From the NCBI GenBank assembly GCA_910586225.1, contig CAJUIL010000028.1, positions 1 to 55,663 on the forward strand: a DNA stretch of 55,663 bases. The letters run 5' to 3'. This stretch comes from an uncultured Eubacterium sp. (GTDB lineage: Bacteria; Bacillota; Clostridia; Lachnospirales; Lachnospiraceae). A model generated the notes under the pieces. That model saw nothing but the letters and a program-made list of their open reading frames with translations, was not told where the DNA came from and searched no databases. Below, one piece after another: positions 27,780 through 35,447 of the stretch (positions are counted from its first letter, which is position 1; every line of letters starts with the position of its first letter). Position numbers and translations under genes: made by a program.

Positions 27780-28724
27780 ATGGGCAAGGAAATCTTATTT
27801 TTGGATCCGGTATGTACGGAAAATATTTGGGGCGGAAGCCGTCTAAAGCACGACTTTCATTATGCATCTGCAGGAGAGCAGACGGGCGAATGCTGGGGCA
27901 TTTCCGCACATCCAAACGGCGACGGGACAGTGAAAAACGGAAGCTTTGCTGGAATGCGGCTGTCTGAGGTATGGAACACGCAGCCGCAGCTGTTCGGAAG
28001 CGACGGGACGGAGGATTTTCCACTTTTGGCAAAGATCATTGATGCCAGAGAGGATCTGAGTATTCAGGTGCATCCGGACGACAGCTATGCAAAGGAGCAT
28101 GAAAACGGCGCAAACGGAAAAACGGAATGCTGGTATATTTTAGATTGTACAGAGCCGGCTTCTTTGATCATCGGGCATCATGCAAAAACAAAAGAAGAGC
28201 TGGTGCAGATGATCGAGGAGGACAGATGGAACGAGCTGCTGCGGGAGATCCCAGTGCACAAAGGCGATTTTATCAATATTGAGCCAGGTACTGTCCATGC
28301 GATCAAAGGCGGCTGCCTGATATTTGAAACGCAGCAAAACAGCGATATTACATACCGGCTGTATGACTATGGCAGATTAAGCAACGGCAAGCCGAGAGAG
28401 CTGCATCTGCAAAAGAGCATCGACGTCATTCAGGTTCCGGCGAAGGATATGGATGCGTGTATTTATTCTACGAATACACTGTTGAAAAACCGGATGAACA
28501 AGCTGCTGGACTGTACGTATTTCAGCGTATTTCGTATGGAAATCGAAGGAAAGGCGGAGTTTGAGCAGGAATATCCGTTTTTGGCAGTATCGGTGCTGGA
28601 AGGCAGCGGGTCGATCGATGGCAGCCCATTGACAAAGGGAGATCATTTTATTCTTCCTTGCGGGTATGGAAGCTTTTGCCTGGAAGGAGAGATGCTGCTG
28701 ATGGCGTCAACAAAGGGTAAATAA
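27780..28724 (+). CDS. manA: Mannose-6-phosphate isomerase, class I
   Basis: A 314-residue cupin isomerase converting mannose-6-phosphate to fructose-6-phosphate. The zinc-site residues are in QVHPDD, KTECWY and PGTVHAI, with the conserved start ENIWGG and TYRLYDYGR. It is of the short, Firmicutes type. GGAGGAG precedes the ATG, 18 bp after the kinase stop. It is the last gene of the locus and connects it to glycolysis. Confidence 0.93.
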   Translation: MGKEILFLDPVCTENIWGGSRLKHDFHYASAGEQTGECWGISAHPNGDGTVKNGSFAGMRLSEVWNTQPQLFGSDGTEDFPLLAKIIDAREDLSIQVHPDDSYAKEHENGANGKTECWYILDCTEPASLIIGHHAKTKEELVQMIEEDRWNELLREIPVHKGDFINIEPGTVHAIKGGCLIFETQQNSDITYRLYDYGRLSNGKPRELHLQKSIDVIQVPAKDMDACIYSTNTLLKNRMNKLLDCTYFSVFRMEIEGKAEFEQEYPFLAVSVLEGSGSIDGSPLTKGDHFILPCGYGSFCLEGEMLLMASTKGK

Positions 28725-28740
28725 AAAAACGAAGCTAGAG

Positions 28741-28795
28741 ATATAAAAGGTATGGCACCTTGTTGCAAGCGCCATACCTTTTATATTTTATTTAT
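28741..28795 (+). terminator. Terminator of the N-glycan locus
   Basis: A perfect 16-bp inverted repeat (28741-28756 with 28771-28786) with a 14-nt loop, followed by TTTATTTAT. It closes the operon running from 13775. Confidence 0.85.
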
Positions 28796-28934
28796 CATTA
28801 ATGGCGCAATGTTGTATTAGAAAAAATGAAATAGAACTTGACATCTATGCAGTCAGCATTTATGCTGTAGAAGCCAAGGGGATCTGTCTGCGCGGATCCA
28901 TTTTCTGAAATGTGAGGAAGGAGGTTACCAGGAG

Positions 28935-29117
28935 ATGTGTGAGGTTTCTGAAAAAATTTTTGATGAAGGCAGGCTTGAGGGCAAGCTGGAAGGTAAGCTT
29001 GCGGCGGCGCTTAATATGAAAAAGAAAGGATATTCAGAGGATATCATTGCAGATATATTAGAAGTAGGATTAAATGTGGTACAACAATGGCTTTCTGGAA
29101 ATACAGTAAATTCCTGA
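28935..29117 (+). CDS. Short ORF equal to the C-terminal tail of an Rpn-family nuclease (probable remnant)
   Basis: A 60-codon ORF beginning MCEVSEKIFDEGRLEGKLEGK and ending NVVQQWLSGNTVNS. The EGRLEGKLEGK charged linker followed by a small helical bundle (MKKKGYSEDIIADIL) matches the C-terminal end of Rpn/PD-(D/E)XK transposase-like nucleases of this group. The catalytic domain is absent: upstream bases 28796-28934 show no in-frame nuclease sequence. AAGGAGG eleven bases upstream could allow translation of the tail alone. It is most likely a truncated remnant; an independent small protein is the alternative. Confidence 0.5.
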   Translation: MCEVSEKIFDEGRLEGKLEGKLAAALNMKKKGYSEDIIADILEVGLNVVQQWLSGNTVNS

Positions 29118-29140
29118 AGCAGCAGAATCGTAATTCGGCG

Positions 29141-29191
29141 TTGACAAACATACTATTGGTATGTTACTATTTAGCTCATACCGATGGTATG
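29141..29191 (+). promoter_or_regulatory. tetR-type promoter with two palindromic operators
   Basis: TTGACA at 29141-29146 and a TACTAT-like -10 at 29165-29170 (18-bp spacer). Operator one, ACATAC-TATTG-GTATGT at 29148-29164, lies in the spacer. Operator two, CATACC-GAT-GGTATG at 29177-29191, overlaps the transcription start. The repeated CATAC/GTATG half-sites suggest autorepression by the gene that follows. Confidence 0.6.
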
Positions 29192-29214
29192 TTAAGAGGA
29201 GGGGTGAAGCGAGA

Positions 29215-29868
29215 GTGGCACGAAATAAGCATCCGGAGGAGACAGTTCAATTAATACTGGATGTTGCCTTTCGTCTGTTTATGAAGAAAGGATATGAGCA
29301 TACGTCTATCCAGGATATCATTAATCAGCTGGGTGGGCTTAGCAAGGGGGCAATCTACCATCATTTTAAATCAAAGGAAGAGATTTTGCTTGCTGTTTCA
29401 GACAAGATGACGTCAGATTCGAACAAGATGCTTGCAGATATCCGAAACCGCACAGACCTTAATGGTAAGGATAAGCTTAAGGCTATTTTTAAAGAATCAT
29501 TGAATCGGCCGGTACAAGATGAGTTGTTTACTGTGGCGCCTGATCTGTGCAGGAATCCAAAACTTCTGTTTAGCTTGCTGCAGGAGACGATAGAAGATGC
29601 AGCGCCGAATTATATTTTGCCGATCATCAAGCAGGGGATTTCGGATGGCTCTATTCAAACGGATTATCCAGATGAGCTGGCGGAGCTTATTATACTGGTG
29701 GGAAATATTTGGACGAATCCGATGATATTTAACAGCACGCCGGACGAAGCTTATCGTAAGTTTATCGTATTCGGCCAGATGCTTAAGGGGTTTGGATTGG
29801 ATATTGTAGATAACGAGATGTCGGAGAGAATGTGTAAGCTTGCAGCTATTTATCAAAAGAATAGGTAA
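29215..29868 (+). CDS. TetR/AcrR-family regulator
   Basis: A 217-residue regulator. The GTG at 29215 (start VARNKHPEETVQLIL) is preferred over an ATG at 29161, since AAGAGGAGGGG lies about eleven bases before it and the promoter elements would otherwise lie inside the coding sequence. The N-terminal helix-turn-helix is canonical: FMKKGYEHTSIQDI ... SKGAIYHHFKSKEEIL. The C-terminal ligand domain is unassigned. It precedes an MFS efflux gene and probably represses both itself and that gene. Confidence 0.9.
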   Translation: MARNKHPEETVQLILDVAFRLFMKKGYEHTSIQDIINQLGGLSKGAIYHHFKSKEEILLAVSDKMTSDSNKMLADIRNRTDLNGKDKLKAIFKESLNRPVQDELFTVAPDLCRNPKLLFSLLQETIEDAAPNYILPIIKQGISDGSIQTDYPDELAELIILVGNIWTNPMIFNSTPDEAYRKFIVFGQMLKGFGLDIVDNEMSERMCKLAAIYQKNR

Positions 29869-29870
29869 CA

Positions 29871-29902
29871 TTCTGCCCTGCAGATAGGGCAGAAATATTT
29901 TT
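29871..29902 (+). terminator. Terminator after tetR-type gene
   Basis: A 9-bp stem TTCTGCCCT/AGGGCAGAA (29871-29879 with 29886-29894), a 6-nt loop, then ATATTTTT. It implies that the MFS gene has its own promoter. Confidence 0.7.
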
Positions 29903-29910
29903 CCTTTCAT

Positions 29911-29931
29911 ACATACCAACGGACGGTATTG
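29911..29931 (+). promoter_or_regulatory. Operator-like site upstream of the MFS gene
   Basis: ACATACC-AACGGAC-GGTATTG carries the same ATACC/GGTAT half-sites as the two sites at the tetR-type promoter, but with a 7-bp instead of 3-bp centre. It lies 32 bp before the MFS start codon. The -10/-35 elements here are not clear. Confidence 0.4.
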
Positions 29932-29962
29932 AAATAATTAAGAAAGCTTGGAGGGTTAGAGC

Positions 29963-31216
29963 ATGGATCAAAAACTTTTTTCAAAAGATTTCACACTGGT
30001 TGTTATCGGGCAGATCATTTCCTTGTTTGGGAACGCTACATTACGGTTTGCGTTGCCCTTGTATCTTTTAAATCTGACGGGATCATCGGCGCTTTATGGA
30101 ACGGTGATGGCTGGTGCGTTTATCCCGTCGATAATGCTGTCGCCAGTGGGCGGTATCGTTGCGGACAGGGTGAATAAGAGGAATATTATGGTGATATTGG
30201 ATTTCTTTACGGCGGCGGTCATACTGGCTTTTTTTCTTTTGATGGATGGCGGAAATATTGTAGTCCTGTTAACGGTTACACTTATGCTTTTGTATGGTAT
30301 TGCGGGAGCTTACCAGCCGTCGGTGCAGGCAAGCATTCCAGTATTAGTAGAGCAGAGCAAGCTTATAGTGGCCAATTCTATCATTAATACCGTAAGCTCT
30401 CTTGCAGCCCTGATCGGCCCAGTACTTGGAGGTGTTTTGTATAGTGTATATGGGATCAAGCTCGTTTTGGCGGTCTGTATCGTATGCTTTATTTTATCTG
30501 CCATTATGGAGATTTTTATCAGCATTCCGTTTCAAAGGGCAGCTTCAGATGGAAGTATATGGGAGCTTGCCAAGGCTGATCTGACGGAAAGTATCCGGTT
30601 TATATGCAGGGCTAAGCCAGTGATCGGAAAAGCACTGCTGGTCGTTTGTGGGATCAATCTCTTTTTATCGGCGATGGTCATTGTAGCGCTGCCGTATCTG
30701 ATCACGGAGGTATTTGATCTGGGAGCACTGGAGGCAAACCGGCTTTACGGATATGCGCAGGGAGCGCTGGCAGCCGGCGGGCTGGCAGGTGGGATCGGAG
30801 CAGGCGTTTTCGCGAACAGGCTGTCGATCCAAAATTCAAGTAAGCTGCTCACAGTATGCGCTGTTTGTGTATTTCCGGTAGCCCTTGCATTGCTGTTAGA
30901 TGTATCGGGGATGGTTAATTATATTGTCCTTACTGTATGCGGATTTATTATTATGGTATTCGCGACTGTTTTTACGGTGCAGATGATGTCGTTTATGCAG
31001 GCCGAAACACCAGAGAATCTGATTGGGAAGGTGATTGCGGCTGCACTGACATTTTCCATGTGTGCACAGCCCTTTGGCAATGCGTTATATGGGGTCTTGT
31101 TCGAGCTTTGCGCGGGGTTTGAGTTTGTGGTAGTTTTGTTTTCGGGCGTTATGTCGCTTTTGCTTGCGGTCAGCGCGCGGAAGGTATTTGGAAGCTTTTC
31201 AGATTATGACAGATAA
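29963..31216 (+). CDS. MFS efflux transporter (MFS_3 / EntS-like)
   Basis: A 417-residue membrane protein with about twelve hydrophobic segments. The conserved loop between segments 2 and 3 reads GGIVADRVNKRNIM (MFS signature G-x-x-x-D-R-x-x-x-R). The family is that of small-molecule or siderophore exporters such as MFS_3. A GGAGGG site precedes the ATG. The neighbouring TetR regulator and the operator-like sites suggest inducible efflux of a toxic compound. The substrate cannot be read from the sequence. Confidence 0.88.
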   Translation: MDQKLFSKDFTLVVIGQIISLFGNATLRFALPLYLLNLTGSSALYGTVMAGAFIPSIMLSPVGGIVADRVNKRNIMVILDFFTAAVILAFFLLMDGGNIVVLLTVTLMLLYGIAGAYQPSVQASIPVLVEQSKLIVANSIINTVSSLAALIGPVLGGVLYSVYGIKLVLAVCIVCFILSAIMEIFISIPFQRAASDGSIWELAKADLTESIRFICRAKPVIGKALLVVCGINLFLSAMVIVALPYLITEVFDLGALEANRLYGYAQGALAAGGLAGGIGAGVFANRLSIQNSSKLLTVCAVCVFPVALALLLDVSGMVNYIVLTVCGFIIMVFATVFTVQMMSFMQAETPENLIGKVIAAALTFSMCAQPFGNALYGVLFELCAGFEFVVVLFSGVMSLLLAVSARKVFGSFSDYDR

Positions 31217-31354
31217 AGCTTTCTGCCCAAGATGTGTTATTTGCGGCGTAGCTGTCAGATATTCTTGCTGTTATACCGATAAAGTAGTTAAATTTAATAT
31301 GCGGCTTACGGATTATTTAGAAGCTGTTTTTGACAAAATGGGAGGGACGGTAAA

Positions 31355-32053
31355 ATGGCGCAGATGAAAAGGCTTTTGATCGCTGACGACCATGAGCAGA
31401 TTTTGGATGTGTTAAAGGAGTATGCCAAAAAGGATCAGTATGAGGTAACGGTTGCAAAGACCGGAAGGCAGGCGTTGGAGAAATTTGCGGAGCAAAGCTT
31501 TGACGCGGTTTTGCTGGACGTTATGATGCCGGAAATGGACGGCTTTGAGGTTTGCCGCCAGATTCGGAAGAAGTCGATGGTGCCGATCATTATGATCACG
31601 GCGAGAGGAGAGGATTTTGAACGAATCATGGGGCTGGATATCGGCGCGGATGATTATGTTGTAAAGCCTTTTTCGCCGTCTGAGGTGATGGCGCGGTTAC
31701 GTGCGGTTTTAAGGCGGATCCATACGTCAGAGGAAGGGCCGGAAGCGTTTCTTTGCAGAAGTAATCTGTGCATTTCACTTGATAAATATAAAGTAACTCT
31801 GGATGGGCAGGAGGTTCATCTGACGAAAAAGGAAATCGAGATACTCTGGCTGCTGTCCTCTCATGCCGGGACGGTATTTTCGCGCAATCATATTTTGGAT
31901 TCTGTCTGGGGATATGATTATTATGGCGACGACAGGACGGTGGATACGCATATTAAGAGGCTGCGTGCAAAGCTGGAAGCATATCGTCATCCTGACTGGG
32001 ATATCGTCACTGTGCGTGGTGTAGGATATAAGCTTGAGGTTTTCCATGAATAA
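31355..32053 (+). CDS. OmpR-family response regulator
   Basis: A 232-residue regulator. The receiver domain has Asp11/Asp12, phosphoacceptor Asp55 (VLLDVMMPEMDG), the Thr in MITAR and Lys in VVKPF. A winged-helix DNA-binding domain follows (HLTKKEIEILWLL ... VDTHIKRLRAKL ... TVRGVGYKL). GGGAGGG precedes the ATG. It overlaps the kinase gene by 8 bp, so both are co-translated. It lies 138 bp after the MFS gene; no convincing promoter was identified there. Confidence 0.93.
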   Translation: MAQMKRLLIADDHEQILDVLKEYAKKDQYEVTVAKTGRQALEKFAEQSFDAVLLDVMMPEMDGFEVCRQIRKKSMVPIIMITARGEDFERIMGLDIGADDYVVKPFSPSEVMARLRAVLRRIHTSEEGPEAFLCRSNLCISLDKYKVTLDGQEVHLTKKEIEILWLLSSHAGTVFSRNHILDSVWGYDYYGDDRTVDTHIKRLRAKLEAYRHPDWDIVTVRGVGYKLEVFHE

Positions 32054-33497
32054 AATTACGAAAAAATTATTTGGGTATTTTACAGCGTTGCTCGCTTTTT
32101 TTGCGGTGACGGCTTTTCTTGGATTTTCGGGAGTGTTTCGCTATTTTAATTATCAGCATCTTGAGAATAGCCTTATGGACAGAGCTTGGGCAATCCAAAG
32201 CAAGCTGGAGCAGTTTTTGGATACGTCAGGAGCTTCGCATGGACAGGGACAGGGCCGTGGGGCCTATCTGCGGTTTGTGGATGATATCGCGATGGCGGAT
32301 ACCTATATTATCGACGCGCAGGGCAAGCCTTTTACGTACGGAAGGAACGGAACAGTCGGAAATACTCCAACGAAAGAGGTGCTTGCGTTTGCGTCGAAGG
32401 TATTTTCCAATTCCGGTTATGAACATATGCGCCAAAAAGCTGTGGACGGCAGTATGGTATTTTATGCCGGAGCCCCGGTAGTCAGACAGGGGGAGGTGCT
32501 GCTTGCCGTAATTATCCGGGATACGGCTACGCTGCATCAGGAAAGCTTTCTGCTTGCGGTGTCGATTCTTGGTGGATGTATGGTGTTGGCGTTGGCGGCA
32601 TCGGGGTTATTTTCCCTGTTTTTGTCCAGACGGTTTATCCGGCCGATCCAGCAGATTGCGTATACAACGAAGGAGCTTGCACGCGGGAATTATAATGCAG
32701 CGACTAATGTGCATGACCAGACAGAGCTGGGGGAGCTGGCTGGGGAAACAGATCTTCTGGCAAAAAAGCTGGAAGCAGCCAGACAGGAGAGCAGCCGGCT
32801 GCAGCAGATGCAAAAGGATTATATTTCCAATATTTCGCATGAGCTGCGTACGCCTGTTACGGTGATACGGAGTTCACTGGAAGCGTTGTGCGACGGAGTG
32901 GTGACGGGTGAAAAAGCGGCGGAATACCAGCGGCAGATGCTTGCGGAATGCATTTCCCTCCAGCGGCTTGTGAATGATATGCTGGAGTTGTCCCGCCTGC
33001 AAAATGAGGATTTTCCAATCGCAAAGGAAAGCATGGATCTGCAGATGGCGCTGGAGGACGCAATCCGCGCGGTACGGGTGCTGGCAAGGGATAAAGAGAT
33101 TCATATTCGGCTGGAAAAGGAGTCGGACGGATATATGATCGAAGGGGATTACGGGCGGCTGCGGCAGATGTTTGTAGCAGCGCTTGATAATGCTATCAAA
33201 TATTCTCCGAAAGGATCGCAGGTGCTTGTTACGGCTAAGAATCTGCCGGAAGCATATGTGATCTCTATGCGGGACTATGGCTGCGGGATACCGCCGGAGG
33301 ATCTTGCGCATATTTTTGACCGTTTTTACCGCAGCAGGAAGATCCGGGAAAAAGGTTCCGGGCTGGGGCTTGCGATTATGAAAAGGATTGGGGAACGGCA
33401 CAATATCGACATCCGGCTGCAGAGCGTCTGCGGAGAGGGGACGGAGGTTGTATTTAGCATTTGTAACGAAAGATACCGTAAAATGCCATCAAAATGA
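32046..33497 (+). CDS. Sensor histidine kinase
   Basis: A 483-residue kinase. The ATG at 32046 overlaps the regulator's end and has GAGGT five bases upstream. The N-terminal membrane helix (about 8-32) and second helix (about 165-190) flank an extracellular sensor domain of about 130 residues. A HAMP segment (FIRPIQQIAYTTKELARGNY) follows, then the HisKA domain with phospho-His in NISHELRTPVTV, and a HATPase domain with DNAIKYS, DYGCGIPP and GSGLGLAI. It pairs with the regulator upstream. The tiny EF-loop protein just downstream may be a target or accessory factor. Confidence 0.93.
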   Translation: MNKITKKLFGYFTALLAFFAVTAFLGFSGVFRYFNYQHLENSLMDRAWAIQSKLEQFLDTSGASHGQGQGRGAYLRFVDDIAMADTYIIDAQGKPFTYGRNGTVGNTPTKEVLAFASKVFSNSGYEHMRQKAVDGSMVFYAGAPVVRQGEVLLAVIIRDTATLHQESFLLAVSILGGCMVLALAASGLFSLFLSRRFIRPIQQIAYTTKELARGNYNAATNVHDQTELGELAGETDLLAKKLEAARQESSRLQQMQKDYISNISHELRTPVTVIRSSLEALCDGVVTGEKAAEYQRQMLAECISLQRLVNDMLELSRLQNEDFPIAKESMDLQMALEDAIRAVRVLARDKEIHIRLEKESDGYMIEGDYGRLRQMFVAALDNAIKYSPKGSQVLVTAKNLPEAYVISMRDYGCGIPPEDLAHIFDRFYRSRKIREKGSGLGLAIMKRIGERHNIDIRLQSVCGEGTEVVFSICNERYRKMPSK

Positions 33498-33583
33498 CAC
33501 AAAGCTCTTTTATGATAGATATAAGCCAAGGGGCTGCAGCATAGGTTTGATCTGAGAATAAAGAGAAGATGGAGGATGTAAAG

Positions 33584-33904
33584 ATGAAACGGAAAATCAT
33601 TGCATGGACGTTGGCAGTAGCGGCGGCATTTAGTCTGGCGGCACCAGTGTCAGCAGCAGTTACAAAAAGAGGAAATACAACAGGACGTTATGTGGATGCA
33701 AACGGCGATGGCATTTGCGACTATTTTGTAGATGCTGACAAGGATGGTATTTGTGATAATTGCAGCTGGGCATTGGGTCGGGGAGCTGGCCGGGGCAGAT
33801 ATTTTGTTGATAAGAACGGCGATGGTATCTGCGATAATTATACGAGCGGCACAAGAAGAGGCTTAGGATGCGGAAGAGGAGCATCCGGCCAGGGCAGATT
33901 TTAA
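33584..33904 (+). CDS. Small secreted protein with EF-hand-like calcium loops
   Basis: A 106-residue exported protein. The ATG at 33584 follows GGAGG by eight bases; an in-frame ATG at 33569 overlaps the binding site. A signal peptide (KRKIIAWTLAVAAAFSLAAP, then VSAA) precedes three calcium-loop units of the form Y(F)VDxNxDGICDxx. The Dx[DN]xDG pattern matches EF-hand/dockerin-type Ca2+ loops, but each loop carries a Cys and there is no flanking helix pair. Gly/Arg-rich linkers (GRGAGRGR) separate them. It lies 86 bp after the kinase gene, in the same orientation, and could be a regulon member or a ligand-binding accessory. Function unknown. Confidence 0.75.
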   Translation: MKRKIIAWTLAVAAAFSLAAPVSAAVTKRGNTTGRYVDANGDGICDYFVDADKDGICDNCSWALGRGAGRGRYFVDKNGDGICDNYTSGTRRGLGCGRGASGQGRF

Positions 33905-33915
33905 ATAGCCGATTT

Positions 33916-33956
33916 GACTGTCTCGCTGATGATGCTTGATCATGAACGAGACAGTC
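33916..33956. terminator. Inverted repeat after EF-loop gene, possible terminator
   Basis: A 10-bp perfect stem GACTGTCTCG/CGAGACAGTC (33916-33925 with 33947-33956) with a 21-nt loop. There is no real T-run on either strand, so termination is only probable from its position between two convergent genes. Confidence 0.4.
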
Positions 33957-34004
33957 TATATGCTGTCCTTGAGGACTTTGCAGTAAAAGCCTGATAGGAT
34001 GGTA

Positions 34005-34613
34005 CTATACTGGAACATCCGGCTGTTGTCCGTCATGGGCTTTCCACTGGCAGTCTGTCAGGTGCAGATGGGAGAATACTGCATGGAACGAAGAGTCCTC
34101 TGGGGAACAAGCATAAATGCCAAAGCGTATCCGTCCTGCTCCAGCGTGCATATGGCAGATGCGCATCTGGCGGTATCTGGTTCCATCTTCAGAGCATTCC
34201 AGACAGTAGTCGTCATTTCTGCGGCTGAGACGGTACCACATACACTTTATGGAAGCGTCAATTTCCGTTGTTGCCCAGTCAGAATAGCCGTTGTTGGTTA
34301 CAACGCTTCCAAGATGCTGATAGGTGCTGTTTTCGTATTCTACTGAGGCTTTCAGCCAGTTTTCACTATCCAGATACATTGCAATGCCGCATTGGTCAAA
34401 CCGGTGGTGGCTGTCGGCAAATTCGGTTTTTACAGAAAAGCTGAAGTAGGCATCCTCTGTTTCCATTTGCAGGACAGGGGCATTGTCATTTTGAAAATGA
34501 TAATAGGTTCGCTGCCATAAATCGGTATGCGGATTTGTAACAATTCTAATTTCTTTGTCTGTAATCTGGCAGATCTTAGGTTCTCTTGTCCATTTCCACG
34601 TTGTTAGATTCAT
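34005..34613 (-). CDS. DUF1349 / concanavalin-like domain protein
   Basis: A 202-residue soluble protein with no signal peptide. The pattern TDLWQRTYYHFQNDNAP, SFSVKTEF, QCGIAMYLDSENWLKASVEY and WYRLSRRNDDYCLECSEDG is that of DUF1349, a concanavalin-A-like beta sandwich found in sugar-related proteins. Its ATG overlaps the stop of the SGNH hydrolase by 4 bp, so the two are translationally coupled. It may bind or process a carbohydrate or ester product handled by the hydrolase. Catalysis is not established for this family. Confidence 0.8.
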   Translation of the reverse strand: MNLTTWKWTREPKICQITDKEIRIVTNPHTDLWQRTYYHFQNDNAPVLQMETEDAYFSFSVKTEFADSHHRFDQCGIAMYLDSENWLKASVEYENSTYQHLGSVVTNNGYSDWATTEIDASIKCMWYRLSRRNDDYCLECSEDGTRYRQMRICHMHAGAGRIRFGIYACSPEDSSFHAVFSHLHLTDCQWKAHDGQQPDVPV

Positions 34614-35263
34614 GTGATGCTCCTTTCGAGTGTGTGTAAGGTGATGCTGGCCAGCTCCTTTGCCAGGACAGCATGGGCTTCTGGCATCAAATGAAGGGAA
34701 TCAGCTTCCGACGGCTGGACATATTGTGCTGCGTCAAAGAAGATGCAGTTTTTTTGTGCAGCAATTTTCAGGTAGCAGGCCGATAACGCTTTGGATACAA
34801 GTACCGCGTTCTCCGAGAAGGAACAGCGAAACGGAGAATCCCAGATGCGGGGACCTATTTCTGGCGGAGAAACAAGGATAACGTCAGGCTGAAAGCCCTG
34901 CTTTTGTGCGGCGAAGTCTTGGATGACGTCTACTAAAGTACCGGCGCCTGCGGCAATCTGCTCTGCGGATGCGTGGAAGGTCTGCTTTAGATCGTTGCTG
35001 CCAAGCATCAGGATTACTAGGTGAATTGGCTTATGGGAACTTAGGCATGGGCGCAGATAATCCAGACCGTTTTTCCAGCCTTCTTCAGGGTCGTCAAATA
35101 TGGTTGTTCTTCCGTTGCAGCCTTCTTCGATAATCTGGTAATCGGCTCCGAGGATCTGTTGGAGTTTGCCGGGCCAGCGGATAGATTTGGGATAGCGCTG
35201 GCCGGTCAGCGGGTTGAAACCATGGGTGTTGGAATCTCCGTAGCAGAGGATAGTTTTGTCCAT
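34610..35263 (-). CDS. SGNH/GDSL-family hydrolase
   Basis: A 217-residue cytoplasmic esterase-like enzyme. All four SGNH blocks are visible: GDSNTHG (Ser nucleophile), GCNGRTT (Gly), GSNDLK (Asn) and DSLHLMPEAH (Asp and His). AAAGGAGG precedes the ATG on the minus strand. Typical substrates are acetyl or acyl esters on sugars. It is first in a two-gene operon with the DUF1349 gene. Confidence 0.9.
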   Translation of the reverse strand: MDKTILCYGDSNTHGFNPLTGQRYPKSIRWPGKLQQILGADYQIIEEGCNGRTTIFDDPEEGWKNGLDYLRPCLSSHKPIHLVILMLGSNDLKQTFHASAEQIAAGAGTLVDVIQDFAAQKQGFQPDVILVSPPEIGPRIWDSPFRCSFSENAVLVSKALSACYLKIAAQKNCIFFDAAQYVQPSEADSLHLMPEAHAVLAKELASITLHTLERSIT

Positions 35264-35322
35264 ATAGATGAGCCTCCTTTATGTATAGTAGGTGAAGGTA
35301 TGTAAAGCATATTATTAGGAGT

Positions 35323-35351
35323 ATTATAGCATGGATTGGGTGGAGTGGCAA
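35323..35351 (-). promoter_or_regulatory. Promoter of the SGNH hydrolase operon
   Basis: On the minus strand TTGCCA (35346-35351) and TATAAT (35323-35328) are spaced by 17 bp, 60 bp ahead of the start codon. Confidence 0.65.
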
Positions 35352-35384
35352 TTTGAAGCTTGTAATTTAACGAATAAAAAGTGC

Positions 35385-35423
35385 TTGTTATTTTGAAATT
35401 AATATGATATCATTATGATATCA
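35385..35423 (+). promoter_or_regulatory. SPFH operon promoter with tandem TGATATCA operators
   Basis: TTGTTA (35385-35390) and TATCAT (35408-35413) are spaced by 17 bp. Two identical 8-bp palindromes TGATATCA occur at 35405-35412 and 35416-35423, 11 bp apart (one helical turn). The first overlaps the -10 element. This arrangement suits a ribbon-helix-helix repressor, and one is encoded in this operon. Confidence 0.6.
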
Positions 35424-35447
35424 AAAATAAATAAGGGGGAATTGATT

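Noticed and set aside
31164..31367. Small open frame bridging the MFS gene and the response regulator
   Set aside because: It overlaps both genes, has no binding site, and its cysteine-rich middle looks accidental.
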